Origin: an uncultured Phascolarctobacterium sp.
GTDB taxonomy: Bacteria; Bacillota; Negativicutes; Acidaminococcales; Acidaminococcaceae
DNA length: 64,000 nt
Assembly: GCA_949295115.1 (NCBI GenBank)
Contig: CASFJU010000011.1
Coordinates: 44,614-108,613, forward strand
Reading direction: 5' to 3'
Part shown: piece after piece, positions 27,337-35,666 of the stretch
Layout of the letters: each line of letters opens with the position of its first letter
Numbering within the stretch: position 1 is the stretch's first letter
The notes under the pieces: model-generated
The model's database searches: none
The model's input: only the letters and a program-made list of their open reading frames with translations
What the model was told of the DNA's origin: nothing
Position numbers and translations under genes: made by a program

Positions 27337-29159
27337 ACGAAAACATAGCCAAAGCGCTGGCGGTGCTGCCAGATAAGCCGGGCGTGTACCTGATGCACGA
27401 CGCTAACGGCAAAGTTATTTACGTCGGCAAGGCCGTGGTGCTAAAAAACCGCGTGCGCAGCTACTTCCGCAATCTGGCGTCGCACACCGTCAAGGTCAAG
27501 GCGCTGGTCAGCAAAGTTGCGGAAATTGAAACCATCGTTACCGACAGCGAAGTTGAAGCGCTGATTTTAGAGTGCAACCTCATCAAAAAATACCGTCCGC
27601 GCTACAACATCATGCTGAAGGACGACAAAACCTATCCTTATTTAAAGGTAACAATGGCGGAAGACTTTCCCCGCATTTACGTTACGCGGCGCCTTGTGCG
27701 CGACGGCAGCAAATATTACGGGCCTTACGCCGATGCTGGCGCCATGCACGCCACGGTTAAACTTCTGCGCAGTATGTTTCCGCTGCGTACCTGCCGCAAA
27801 ATGAATCAGGAACGCCCCTGCTTGCAGTACCACATCAAACGCTGCCTTGCGCCCTGTGCGGGACTTGTTAGCAAGGAAGAATACGGCGCGATGATACGCA
27901 GCGTGTGCATGGTGCTGGATGGGCGCACAACCGAGCTGGAAAAAGACTTAAAACAGCGTATGCAAACTGCTGCGGAAAACTACGCCTTTGAAGAAGCAGC
28001 GCGCCTGCGCGACCAGCTTGCGGCGGTAAAACGCCTGGATGAATCGCAGAAGGCCGTTACCGCGGGCGGCGATATGGACGTTGTCGGCTATGCCAAAGAC
28101 ACAACCGGCATCTGCCTGCAAATATTTTTTGTGCGCAGCGGCAAGCTGATAGGGCGCGAAAACTTCTTCCTGCCGGACGGCGGCGACAGCAGGCAGGAGG
28201 TGCTGACCGCGTTTGTAAAGCAGTATTACAACGACGATTCCTTTGTGCCGCGCGAGATTTTACTGCCGGATTTGCCGGAAGAAGTCGAAACCGCCGTGCT
28301 TACTGAATGGCTCAGCGAAAAAGCCGGGCGCAGGGTGGAGCTTATCCGCCCACAGCGCGGAACAAAACGCGAACTTTTGCAGCTGGCGGACGAAAACGCC
28401 GGTAAACTTCTGGAAGAACGCCTGCGCAAAGGCAAAATCAGCTTGAAAACCGATGAAGAAGCGGCGGAAGAATTGCAGCGTGCGCTGAACCTGCCCGACC
28501 CTCTGGAGCGCATGGACTGCTTTGATATTTCGCACACACAGGGCTCGGAAACGGTTGCTTCCATGGTTGTGTTCCGTAACGGCAAGCCCAGCAAAAAGGA
28601 TTACCGCAAATATAAAATCGTCAGCGCCGAAGGCAAGCCGGACGACTTCAAATCCATGCAGGAGGTTGTGTACCGCCGCTATAAGGATTACGAAGACTTG
28701 CCGAGCTTGGTCGTTATTGACGGCGGCAAAGGTCAGTTAAGCAGCGCGCTGGAAGTTATCCGCGGGCTGGGGCTGCACGAATTGCCGGTTATCGGCCTTG
28801 CCAAGCGCGAGGAAGAAATTTTTACCGAAGGCAGCCACGAAAGCATTTTGCTGGACAGGGAATCGGCGTCGCTGCATTTAATTCAGCGCATACGCGATGA
28901 AGCGCACCGCTTTGCCATAACCTACCACCGCAAGCTGCGCGGCAAACGCAACCTGCGCTCCGTGCTCGACCATATAGAAGGCATCGGCCCGAAACGGCGG
29001 CAGGCGCTGTGGCTTAAATTCAAATCAATCGACGCCATTAAAGCCGCCAGCGTGGAAGAACTTGCCGACACCGAAAGCATGAACTATCCCGCGGCGCAGA
29101 AAATATATGACTTTTTCCGCATGGATTTGCCGGAAAAAGCCGAAGTGTTAAAAAATTGA
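27333..29159 (+). CDS. uvrC: Excinuclease ABC subunit C
   Basis: Makes both incisions in nucleotide excision repair. The 608-residue product has the N-terminal GIY-YIG nuclease ([18 protein letters not shown]), the UVR motif near residue 210, the RNase H-like second nuclease ([19 protein letters not shown]) and C-terminal helix-hairpin-helix repeats ([13 protein letters not shown]). ATG 27333 overlaps the uvrA stop, and an upstream in-frame GTG at 27324 is less likely. Confidence 0.96.
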   Translation: MNENIAKALAVLPDKPGVYLMHDANGKVIYVGKAVVLKNRVRSYFRNLASHTVKVKALVSKVAEIETIVTDSEVEALILECNLIKKYRPRYNIMLKDDKTYPYLKVTMAEDFPRIYVTRRLVRDGSKYYGPYADAGAMHATVKLLRSMFPLRTCRKMNQERPCLQYHIKRCLAPCAGLVSKEEYGAMIRSVCMVLDGRTTELEKDLKQRMQTAAENYAFEEAARLRDQLAAVKRLDESQKAVTAGGDMDVVGYAKDTTGICLQIFFVRSGKLIGRENFFLPDGGDSRQEVLTAFVKQYYNDDSFVPREILLPDLPEEVETAVLTEWLSEKAGRRVELIRPQRGTKRELLQLADENAGKLLEERLRKGKISLKTDEEAAEELQRALNLPDPLERMDCFDISHTQGSETVASMVVFRNGKPSKKDYRKYKIVSAEGKPDDFKSMQEVVYRRYKDYEDLPSLVVIDGGKGQLSSALEVIRGLGLHELPVIGLAKREEEIFTEGSHESILLDRESASLHLIQRIRDEAHRFAITYHRKLRGKRNLRSVLDHIEGIGPKRRQALWLKFKSIDAIKAASVEELADTESMNYPAAQKIYDFFRMDLPEKAEVLKN

Positions 29160-29199
29160 AACATTTTCAATAATTATTTTCTTTTAGAACAAAGTGTGC

Positions 29200-29205
29200 T
29201 ATAAT
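29200..29205 (+). promoter_or_regulatory. Extended -10 promoter of rubredoxin
   Basis: TATAAT preceded by TGC (29197-29199); the -35 is weak. It is about 55 bases before the start codon. Confidence 0.5.
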
Positions 29206-29259
29206 AAGCGCATAAGCAGTAACGGCTGTAATAAAATTAAAATAAAGGAGATGGAAATT

Positions 29260-29418
29260 ATGACAAAATGGGTATGCAATATCTGCGGCTACATTTATGA
29301 CCCCGAAGTAGGTGACCCGGATAACGGCGTTGCAGCAGGCACCGCCTGGGAAGACGTACCGGAAGACTGGGTTTGCCCGCTCTGCGGCGTCGGCAAAGAC
29401 CAGTTCAGCGAACAGTAA
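29260..29418 (+). CDS. Rubredoxin
   Basis: A 52-residue one-iron electron carrier. The Fe(SCys)4 ligands are C6, C9, C39 and C42 in VCNICGY and VCPLCGV, and the family core [12 protein letters not shown] is present. In anaerobes it usually delivers electrons to peroxide- or oxygen-reducing proteins. ATG 29260 has AAAGGAG 9 bases upstream; ATG 29251 abuts that site and is rejected. It is flanked by its own promoter and terminator, so it is monocistronic. Confidence 0.95.
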   Translation: MTKWVCNICGYIYDPEVGDPDNGVAAGTAWEDVPEDWVCPLCGVGKDQFSEQ

Positions 29419-29421
29419 AAT

Positions 29422-29456
29422 AAAAAAGGAATCACTCATAGAATGATTCCTTTTAA
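29422..29456. terminator. Bidirectional terminator after rubredoxin
   Basis: AAAAGGAATCA / TGATTCCTTTT hairpin with A- and T-runs, between convergent rubredoxin and sigma factor genes. Confidence 0.88.
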
Positions 29457-29471
29457 ACTTAATTAAGTCCG

Positions 29472-30065
29472 TTACGCAATATTACCGCGTAAAATTTTTA
29501 ACGCCTGTTTATGGTTTTTACTAACCATAGCAGGCGTTATTTTTTGTTTGGCGGCAATTTCCTTACCGCTGTAACCTTCAAAATACAAGGCTTTAATTGT
29601 ATTGCGCTGCTTTTCCGTCAGCTTTTTAAGCGCCAGCTTCAACAAAATTGCCAGCTCCTCACGCTCAATTATGTTATCTGCAAGCGCTGGCGTATCGGTA
29701 TCATCGCCAACCGGGATAGCGGTTTCGTTATTCTCACGTTTCCACGCTTTTTTCATCTCGTCATATAAGGCGAAATGAATACGGCAGCGCACATAGCCTG
29801 CAAAATGCGTAAAATCAGCGCCGTTGTAATTTAAAACAAGTTCTATAAATTTAAGGCGCGCCAAACTCAAACCTTCTTCATAGCCGATAGAGTTATAAAA
29901 AATCTCTCTCCGCATTTCCTTTTTAAACAAAGGCTCGTAAAAAATACAAAGCCTTTCCAAAGCATCCTTATCACCATTTTGCGCGGCGGTAACAAGCTGC
30001 CTTGTTAATTTTTCCTGCTCATTGTAATCCGTCCAATATTCAGTTGTGCAATTTTTGTCGTTCAA
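29472..30065 (-). CDS. Alternative sigma-70 family RNA polymerase sigma factor
   Basis: A 197-residue small sigma factor. The middle resembles region 2 (GYEEGLSLARLKFIELVLNY, then FAGYVRCRIHFALYDEMKKA) and the C-terminus is a region 4 HTH (LTEKQRNTIKALYFEGYSG, KEIAAKQKITPAMVSKNHKQ). The start is decided by AAGGAGG followed 8 bases later by TTG 30065; the longer frame to 30170 would have no ribosome site. It is divergent from the autotransporter gene and may transcribe it (inference from position). Confidence 0.83.
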   Translation of the reverse strand: MNDKNCTTEYWTDYNEQEKLTRQLVTAAQNGDKDALERLCIFYEPLFKKEMRREIFYNSIGYEEGLSLARLKFIELVLNYNGADFTHFAGYVRCRIHFALYDEMKKAWKRENNETAIPVGDDTDTPALADNIIEREELAILLKLALKKLTEKQRNTIKALYFEGYSGKEIAAKQKITPAMVSKNHKQALKILRGNIA

Positions 30066-30126
30066 AAGCTGAACCTCCTTGATGTGTTTATTCGCCAAAA
30101 CGGTGCGCACCAAAGCGGCAAAAATA

Positions 30127-30156
30127 ATAATAGCAAAAGATAATGCTGTTTGACAA
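30127..30156 (-). promoter_or_regulatory. Promoter of the alternative sigma factor
   Basis: On the minus strand TTGTCA (30156-30151), 18-base spacer and TATTAT (30132-30127), each matching five of six consensus bases. Confidence 0.55.
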
Positions 30157-30223
30157 GACTGTTTTTGCAAAATTTTTTATGCTAAACTGAAAAGTTATGC
30201 TTAACAAAAAAAGGTTACCAGTT

Positions 30224-30293
30224 GCAAGACCTTGAAGAGTTCGATTTACATTTGACGTAAGAGTCTTGCGGGGGGGTAAACATGTGGTATAAT
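30224..30293 (+). promoter_or_regulatory. Autotransporter promoter with inverted repeat and G7 tract
   Basis: An extended -10 (TGG TATAAT, -10 hexamer 30288-30293) is preceded by seven consecutive G at 30270-30276 in the spacer. Upstream is an imperfect inverted repeat, GCAAGAC-CTT (30224-30233) and AAG-A-GTCTTGC (30259-30269), with a one-base bulge. A TTGACG at 30252-30257 inside the repeat is too far (30 bases) from this -10 for a normal sigma-70 promoter. The repeat is a candidate operator. Confidence 0.5.
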
Positions 30294-30356
30294 TTTAGTA
30301 ACGCCAGATGTATCGATTGATATAAAATAATTGGCGCAAAAAGGAGAGTAATTTTT

Positions 30357-32660
30357 ATGAAGGGTAAAAAATTAGCGGCAAAAATTATGTTAGGTTTACT
30401 TTTAACAACGCCGTATGGTTTTAATCAAGCGTTTGCGGCGGAAGGCGTATTGTATAACCAAGAAACAGAAATTAATGAAGATATTTTGGTAAATATTGAG
30501 AATCCTGAGAGCAGGACATATGCATTACGTGCACAAGCACATAAAAACGATGATACATTTAATGTTAAACTTAATGGTGAAACAATTGATATCAGTCTTT
30601 TAGTGGATGAAACTACTGCTAAAACGAATTCTTACTTTAACGCTATTGAAGCAGCTTCATTTACTGATACTGATGATAAAAAGACTAAATATGATGGTCC
30701 AAATTTATATTTAGGTAATGAAAATACTAAAAATATTATTATAAATACCAATGTAAGTGGTACTGGTAATGGTACTATCGGACTTTGGGCTTATAATCAG
30801 TACGTTGGTACAGCATATCAAACAAATGATGGACCGCAAATTAATGTAAATGGTGACAATTTAACTATAACTGTTCATGCGGAAGATGCAAGTTCTTATG
30901 GTATTTGTGCACAAAATTCATCAACTGTGACGACAGGAACGCCTGCAACAATTAATATTAATACAAATAACACTACCATAAACGCTACTTCTGGTTTGGC
31001 AGATGCTGGTTCAGCTATTGTGGCTATGTCCGAAGGCATAGTAAATATTAATAGTAATCTTTTAGTTAATGCAGATAATGCAATAGTTGCTCGTGGTGGT
31101 GCAGTTGTTAAAATTAATGAAGATGGAAGCAAAACAACAAAATTAAATGGTGATATTAATTTTAACTATGATAAGGCAACTTCCGGAACAAAAGTAGATG
31201 CTGATGTAGTAGTAAATTTAACCGGTGCAGATTCATATTGGAACGGTAATGCTGTTGTATCTTGGGGCAGCGGTTCTATACCTGATGAAGAAAAAGCAGA
31301 AGTAAGTGGGATGGATTTAGTTGTTGCTGATGGCGCTCAATGGAATCCTGAATATGTTAATGAGTCTGATGGAGAAACTTCTGGTACAACTGCAATTGCA
31401 GTTAATAATTTAACTGCTAATGATGGCATTATTAATTTAAATAATATGAAAGACCAGGAGTTAAAAATTGAAAATCTTTCTGGTGAAAGTCTTAATGTCA
31501 ATGTAGCAAGTGCAGAAAATAAACTTTCTATTACTGAATCTAAAGCTGAAAATACTGCTTTAACCGTTTCTGCAACCGGCAATTATGCTGAACAGCTTGT
31601 ACAAAACAATGTGAATGAAAGCCTGCAAAACCTTGCAAATCAGGTTGTAGATAACATTGCAACCGGAGCAGGCAAATCTGCCGCTACCGATTTGTATGTA
31701 GCTGAAACTGCCGTTGCAGGCGCAATTACAGCAGAAGTTGGCGAAGACGGCAATCTGCTTGCCAATACTGTTAATGAAAAAGTTAATGCATCCAACGATG
31801 CAATCAGCAATATGGCTAATATCGCCTTAATGGCTTGGCGTGCCGAAAACAATGACATGAACAAACGCCTTGGCGAACTGCGTGACAGTAAAGGTGAACA
31901 CGGCATTTGGGCACGTATGGTACGCGGCGAAGGTACTTACGAAAGCATTAAAAACCAGTACAACACCTATCAATTAGGTTATGATGAAAAATTAAGCACT
32001 AACCCCAACTGGACTGTTGGTGCTGCGTTAAGCTACACCGAAGGCGAAAGCAGCTTTAACGGCGGCAGCGGTGAAAACAAACACACCGGCTTTGCTGTAT
32101 ACGGCAGCTATTTGAATGATGACGGCAGCTTTATTGATTTGATTGCCAAATATGCACGCCTTGACCATGACTTTGACGTTAACGGCGGCGCAGGCAGCGG
32201 CGATTATGATACCAACGGTTACAGCGTAAGCGCTGAATACGGCAAACGCTTTACGCAGGATAACGGCATGTGGATTGAGCCGCAGGTTGAACTGACCTAT
32301 GGTAAAATCGGCAGTGCAAATTACACCACCGATAACGGCGTATCTGTACGTCAGGACGGTATGGACAGCCTTGTAGGCCGCGTAGGCTTTGCACTTGGCA
32401 AGGACTTTAAACAGGGCAATGCTTATGTGCGTGCTTCTTACCTGTATGATTTTGACGGCGAAACCGATATGACTTTCAGCAAAAACGGCGTAACCAGAGG
32501 CTTTGAACAAGACCTTGGCGGCGGCTGGTGGGAAGTTGGTGTAGGCACCAACATTAATCTCAGCGACGCAACGCATCTTTACATGGATGTAGAAAAAACT
32601 TACGGCGGCGACGTTGCAACTCCGTGGCAGTGGAATGTTGGCGTAAGATACAGCTTTTAA
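30357..32660 (+). CDS. Autotransporter outer membrane beta-barrel domain protein
   Basis: A 767-residue type V secreted surface protein. A signal peptide (about 1-28, ending AFAAEG) leads to a Thr/Asn/Val-rich passenger (about 30-490) with repeated short beta-strand units (INTNNTTINAT, VNINSNLLVNADN), then an autotransporter barrel (about 510-767) from GIWARMVRGEGTYES to the terminal aromatic residue of VGVRYSF, the outer-membrane signature. The passenger DNA is AT-rich (15 G/C in the 60 bases from 30721), whereas the barrel is not (32 in the 60 from 32161), so the gene is mosaic. The passenger's ligand is unknown. It is flanked by an alternative sigma factor and a small HTH gene. Confidence 0.9.
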   Translation: MKGKKLAAKIMLGLLLTTPYGFNQAFAAEGVLYNQETEINEDILVNIENPESRTYALRAQAHKNDDTFNVKLNGETIDISLLVDETTAKTNSYFNAIEAASFTDTDDKKTKYDGPNLYLGNENTKNIIINTNVSGTGNGTIGLWAYNQYVGTAYQTNDGPQINVNGDNLTITVHAEDASSYGICAQNSSTVTTGTPATININTNNTTINATSGLADAGSAIVAMSEGIVNINSNLLVNADNAIVARGGAVVKINEDGSKTTKLNGDINFNYDKATSGTKVDADVVVNLTGADSYWNGNAVVSWGSGSIPDEEKAEVSGMDLVVADGAQWNPEYVNESDGETSGTTAIAVNNLTANDGIINLNNMKDQELKIENLSGESLNVNVASAENKLSITESKAENTALTVSATGNYAEQLVQNNVNESLQNLANQVVDNIATGAGKSAATDLYVAETAVAGAITAEVGEDGNLLANTVNEKVNASNDAISNMANIALMAWRAENNDMNKRLGELRDSKGEHGIWARMVRGEGTYESIKNQYNTYQLGYDEKLSTNPNWTVGAALSYTEGESSFNGGSGENKHTGFAVYGSYLNDDGSFIDLIAKYARLDHDFDVNGGAGSGDYDTNGYSVSAEYGKRFTQDNGMWIEPQVELTYGKIGSANYTTDNGVSVRQDGMDSLVGRVGFALGKDFKQGNAYVRASYLYDFDGETDMTFSKNGVTRGFEQDLGGGWWEVGVGTNINLSDATHLYMDVEKTYGGDVATPWQWNVGVRYSF

Positions 32661-32668
32661 TTAAAAAC

Positions 32669-32707
32669 TAAAAAACAAAAGGGGGCTTCTGCTCCCTTTT
32701 GTTTTAA
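32669..32707 (+). terminator. Terminator after the autotransporter
   Basis: AAAACAAAAGGGGGC-TTCT-GCTCCCTTTTGTTTT hairpin with one mismatch and a T-rich 3' arm. Confidence 0.85.
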
Positions 32708-32758
32708 AACATTGCCAATATTAAACTATAATTTATAAAATGATGTGAGGGCGGTAAA

Positions 32759-33100
32759 ATGATAAATACGGAACTACCGTTAGATGAAAAAGATTTAAAA
32801 GATATTACAGGTAATGGAACTGTTGAATACTGCATGTTTAATCAGCGCAGTAAAAGCGGCATGCCGACATGGGAGCTGAAAATAAAAAATCCTGATAATA
32901 CCCGTAAGGTTGTAATAATACGCGATTTTGGCTTTGCTATCCGCCATGAAGTTGTTGAGATTAAAACTTTTAACACGCTTAACGAACGCAACAAAGAAAT
33001 TTTGCGTTTGTACAAAGAAGAAGGTTTATCTCAAATCTTCCTCGGCAATTTGTTCAACATCAGTCAGCCTTCGGTATCATTAATTGTAAATGGAAAATAA
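32759..33100 (+). CDS. Small protein with C-terminal helix-turn-helix
   Basis: A 113-residue protein whose N-terminal 75 residues I do not recognise. The C-terminus (NERNKEILRLYKEEGLSQ, IFLGNLFNISQPSVSLIV) is a region-4-like or phage-type HTH ending almost at the last residue. It probably binds DNA. An AGGGCGG site precedes ATG 32759, and a TATAAT at 32727-32732 gives its own promoter. Together with the sigma factor on the other side, it brackets the autotransporter gene, which suggests a regulatory role (inference). Confidence 0.75.
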   Translation: MINTELPLDEKDLKDITGNGTVEYCMFNQRSKSGMPTWELKIKNPDNTRKVVIIRDFGFAIRHEVVEIKTFNTLNERNKEILRLYKEEGLSQIFLGNLFNISQPSVSLIVNGK

Positions 33101-33112
33101 AAATAAAGCGCG

Positions 33113-33142
33113 TTTCTGTACTTGCAGAAATGCGCTTTTTGT
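33113..33142 (+). terminator. Terminator after the small HTH gene
   Basis: AAAGCGC-G-TTTCTG / CAGAAA-T-GCGCTTTTT hairpin with a 6-base loop and T-run. Confidence 0.87.
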
Positions 33143-33208
33143 ATCTTACCGATTTATGTAACTATTATAGCAATAGAGAAGAAAGCAAAATAACTAAATA
33201 TATTTTCC

Positions 33209-33240
33209 CCGCCACGGCGTTTATTTGCTGTGGCTTTTTA
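33209..33240 (+). terminator. Second hairpin/T-run before the CoA-disulfide reductase gene
   Basis: GCCACGGC (33211-33218) and GCTGTGGC (33227-33234) form an 8-bp stem with one wobble pair, followed by TTTTT. It overlaps the upstream edge of the following promoter (TATAAT at 33251-33256). Confidence 0.55.
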
Positions 33241-33293
33241 ATTTTTGGTATATAATAGAGGTAGGAAATTTTGTGCGGAGGAGGTTTTGATAT

Positions 33294-34988
33294 ATGGCAA
33301 AGAAGGTTTTGATTATCGGCGGGGTGGCGGCAGGGATGAAAACTGCTTCGCGCCTGCGCCGCAGGGATAAGGATGCGGAAATTACCGTTATTGAGCGCGG
33401 CGAGCTTGTAAGCTATGGTGCGTGCGGTTTTCCGTATTATATCAGCGATGAGGTAAAAAACTTTAACGAGTTTACGCATACGCCGCAGGGCATTGCGCGC
33501 GATGTTGAATATTTTAAAAACGTAAAGGGCATTGATGTGTTAATCCGCCATGAGGCGCAAAAGATTAACCGCGAAGCGAAAACGGTGACGGTGCTGGATA
33601 AAACAAGCGGCACGGTGACGGAAATGCCGTATGACGTGTTGGTGCTGGGCACTGGTGCGACGCCGGTGCGCCTGCCGATACCGGGCGCGGATTTAGAGGG
33701 TATTCATAACTTCTGGTTCCCGTGGGAGGTTGAGCAGGTTAAGGCTGAACTTGCCGCTAACAATGTGACGGACGTGGTTATTGTCGGTGCGGGCTTTATC
33801 GGCATGGAGCTGGCGGAAGCGTTTAACAACATCGGCGTGAAGGTGAGCGTTGTGGAGATGCAGGACCGCATTCTGCCGCAGATGCTTGATTTGGAGATGG
33901 CTGAACTTGCCGCGAAGCCTGTTGCCGCTGCGGGCATTAACCTGTGCCTTGGCGAAAAAACGGTTGCCTTTGAAGGGGCAGAGCACGTAACCGCCGTTAA
34001 GACTGATAAGCGCACCATTCCGGCGCAGATGGTTATTGTCGCCGTGGGCGTGCGCCCCAATGTGGAACTGGCGCGTGAAGCCGGGCTTGCTATCGGGCCG
34101 AGCGGCTGCGTTGCCGTTAACGAATATATGCAGACGAGTGACCCTTGCATTTATGCGGGCGGCGACTGCGCAGAAAATACTCATCGTGTGAGTGGAGCGA
34201 AAATTTTTGCGCCGATGGGCAGCACTGCCAACAAGCACGGGCGCGTGATTGCCGACAACATTTGCGGCGATATGGTTAAATACCCAGGCGTTTTGGGCAC
34301 GGGGCTGTGCCGTATGCCGGGCATGGAAGCGGGCAGCACTGGTTTGAACGAGCGTACTGCCGCCGCTGCCGGTATTGATTTTGAAAGCGTTGTTGTGCCG
34401 GGCAACGACCGTCTTGCTTATATGCCGGGTGCAGGGCGTATTGTTCTGAAGCTGTTTGCTGATAAAAAGACGCATAAGGTTATCGGCGCGCAGGCGATAG
34501 GGCAGAGCGTCGATAAACGTATTGATACCCTTGTTGCCGCTATCAGCATGGGCGCAACGCTTGAAGATTTGAGTGAGTTTGACATCGGCTATGCGCCGCC
34601 GTTTAACGGGCCGATTGACAATATTGCCACGGCTGCCAACGTGCTGCTGAACAAAATTGAAGGGCGCCTGCGCAGCATTAACCCAAAAGATTTTAAAGAG
34701 CTGCGCAAGGATAAGGCTTACACGCTGGTGGATGTGCGTACGCCGGGCGAGTTTAAAGCGCGCCGTATTGCAGGCTGCGCCAACATTGTAAACCTGCCGC
34801 TGGATAAGGTGCGTGCGCATAGCGGCGAGGTGCTGCCTGACAAGGATGCAAAGCTTGTTTGCAGCTGCCAGATTGATTTGCGCGGCTACGAAGCGGAAAC
34901 GATGCTGCGCGCGCAGGGCTACAAAAATGTGCAGAGCCTTGAAGGAAGCATGAGCGGCTGGCCTTACGAAACAGAAAAAGGCGAATAA
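33294..34988 (+). CDS. CoA-disulfide reductase / FAD-dependent oxidoreductase with rhodanese domain
   Basis: A 564-residue flavoenzyme of the pyridine nucleotide-disulfide oxidoreductase family. FAD-binding GGVAAGMKTASR (residues 9-20), the redox cysteine C44 in SYGACGFPYY (single-Cys active site of CoA-disulfide reductases and NADH oxidases) and the NAD(P)H site VGAGFIGMELAEAF are visible. A C-terminal rhodanese domain (about 470-560) has the loop CSCQIDLRGYEA. Such fusions reduce CoA disulfide, persulfides or polysulfide; exact substrate unknown. Likely a redox-stress function in an anaerobe. AGGAGG precedes ATG 33294. It is monocistronic. Confidence 0.9.
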   Translation: MAKKVLIIGGVAAGMKTASRLRRRDKDAEITVIERGELVSYGACGFPYYISDEVKNFNEFTHTPQGIARDVEYFKNVKGIDVLIRHEAQKINREAKTVTVLDKTSGTVTEMPYDVLVLGTGATPVRLPIPGADLEGIHNFWFPWEVEQVKAELAANNVTDVVIVGAGFIGMELAEAFNNIGVKVSVVEMQDRILPQMLDLEMAELAAKPVAAAGINLCLGEKTVAFEGAEHVTAVKTDKRTIPAQMVIVAVGVRPNVELAREAGLAIGPSGCVAVNEYMQTSDPCIYAGGDCAENTHRVSGAKIFAPMGSTANKHGRVIADNICGDMVKYPGVLGTGLCRMPGMEAGSTGLNERTAAAAGIDFESVVVPGNDRLAYMPGAGRIVLKLFADKKTHKVIGAQAIGQSVDKRIDTLVAAISMGATLEDLSEFDIGYAPPFNGPIDNIATAANVLLNKIEGRLRSINPKDFKELRKDKAYTLVDVRTPGEFKARRIAGCANIVNLPLDKVRAHSGEVLPDKDAKLVCSCQIDLRGYEAETMLRAQGYKNVQSLEGSMSGWPYETEKGE

Positions 34989-35005
34989 CAAAATGTGTAA
35001 ATTTA

Positions 35006-35034
35006 TTGACACAATGGGCGGCTATTGGTAAAAT
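35006..35034 (+). promoter_or_regulatory. Promoter of the purine operon
   Basis: TTGACA (35006-35011), 17-base spacer, TAAAAT (35029-35034). Confidence 0.8.
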
Positions 35035-35062
35035 AAAGTAATAATATTATTTATGTAAAGAC

Positions 35063-35126
35063 GCCCGGAAGAATTGTAGTTGGTTGAACAGCACAATAGA
35101 TTTTTTAACCGGGCTTTATTTTTTAT
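35063..35126 (+). promoter_or_regulatory. Possible attenuator hairpin in the purE leader
   Basis: GCCCGG (35063-35068) can pair with CCGGGC (35109-35114), which is followed by TTTATTTTTTAT. The loop of 40 bases contains further small pairings. It lies entirely between the promoter and purE, so it could be a regulated terminator; I do not recognise it as a known riboswitch class. Confidence 0.45.
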
Positions 35127-35143
35127 CGAAAGGCAGTGGGATA

Positions 35144-35641
35144 ATGAAAGTTGCAATTATTATGGGCAGCAATTCTGACTGGCCGGTGCTTGAACCGGCT
35201 GAAAAAACCTTAAAAAGCTTTGGCGTTGAAGTTGAAGTTGTGGTTGCTTCCGCACACCGTACCCCGGAAATGGTGCACGAGTTTGCGGCAGGCGCGCGTG
35301 AACGCGGCGTTGAGGTAATTATTGCCGCAGCAGGCGCAGCAGCTCATCTTGGCGGTGTTATTGCCGCATTTACAACGCTGCCGGTAATTGGCATACCCAT
35401 TAACGCCACTCCTTTAAACGGAATGGATTCCCTTTTGAGCTTTGTACAGATGCCGTCCGGTATTCCGGTAGCAACCATGGCCATTAACGGCGCTAAAAAT
35501 GCGGCGCTGTTTGCCGTACAGATTTTGGCTACCAAATACCCGGAACTTGTTGAAAAGCTTGCCGAAGACCGTGAAAAAATGAAAGCGGAAGTTAAGGCCA
35601 AAGGCGAAAAACTGGCTGCGCTCCGCGCTTCTGAACAGTAA
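35144..35641 (+). CDS. purE: N5-carboxyaminoimidazole ribonucleotide mutase (PurE)
   Basis: Step 6 of de novo purine synthesis: moves the carboxyl group of N5-CAIR to C4. The 165-residue product has the class I motif GSNSDWPV at the N-terminus, SAHRTPEMV and [15 protein letters not shown] 35144 is chosen; an in-frame TTG at 35084 would lie within the leader hairpin. First gene of purE-F-M-N-H-D. No purK is next to it. Confidence 0.95.
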   Translation: MKVAIIMGSNSDWPVLEPAEKTLKSFGVEVEVVVASAHRTPEMVHEFAAGARERGVEVIIAAAGAAAHLGGVIAAFTTLPVIGIPINATPLNGMDSLLSFVQMPSGIPVATMAINGAKNAALFAVQILATKYPELVEKLAEDREKMKAEVKAKGEKLAALRASEQ

Positions 35642-35666
35642 TTTGGCGGCGGAAAAGGAGCAGAGA

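Noticed and set aside
33693..35012. A 439-codon open frame on the minus strand opposite the CoA-disulfide reductase gene
   Set aside because: Complete overlap with a well-supported gene; Arg/His/Asn-rich composition of an antisense shadow; no recognisable domain.
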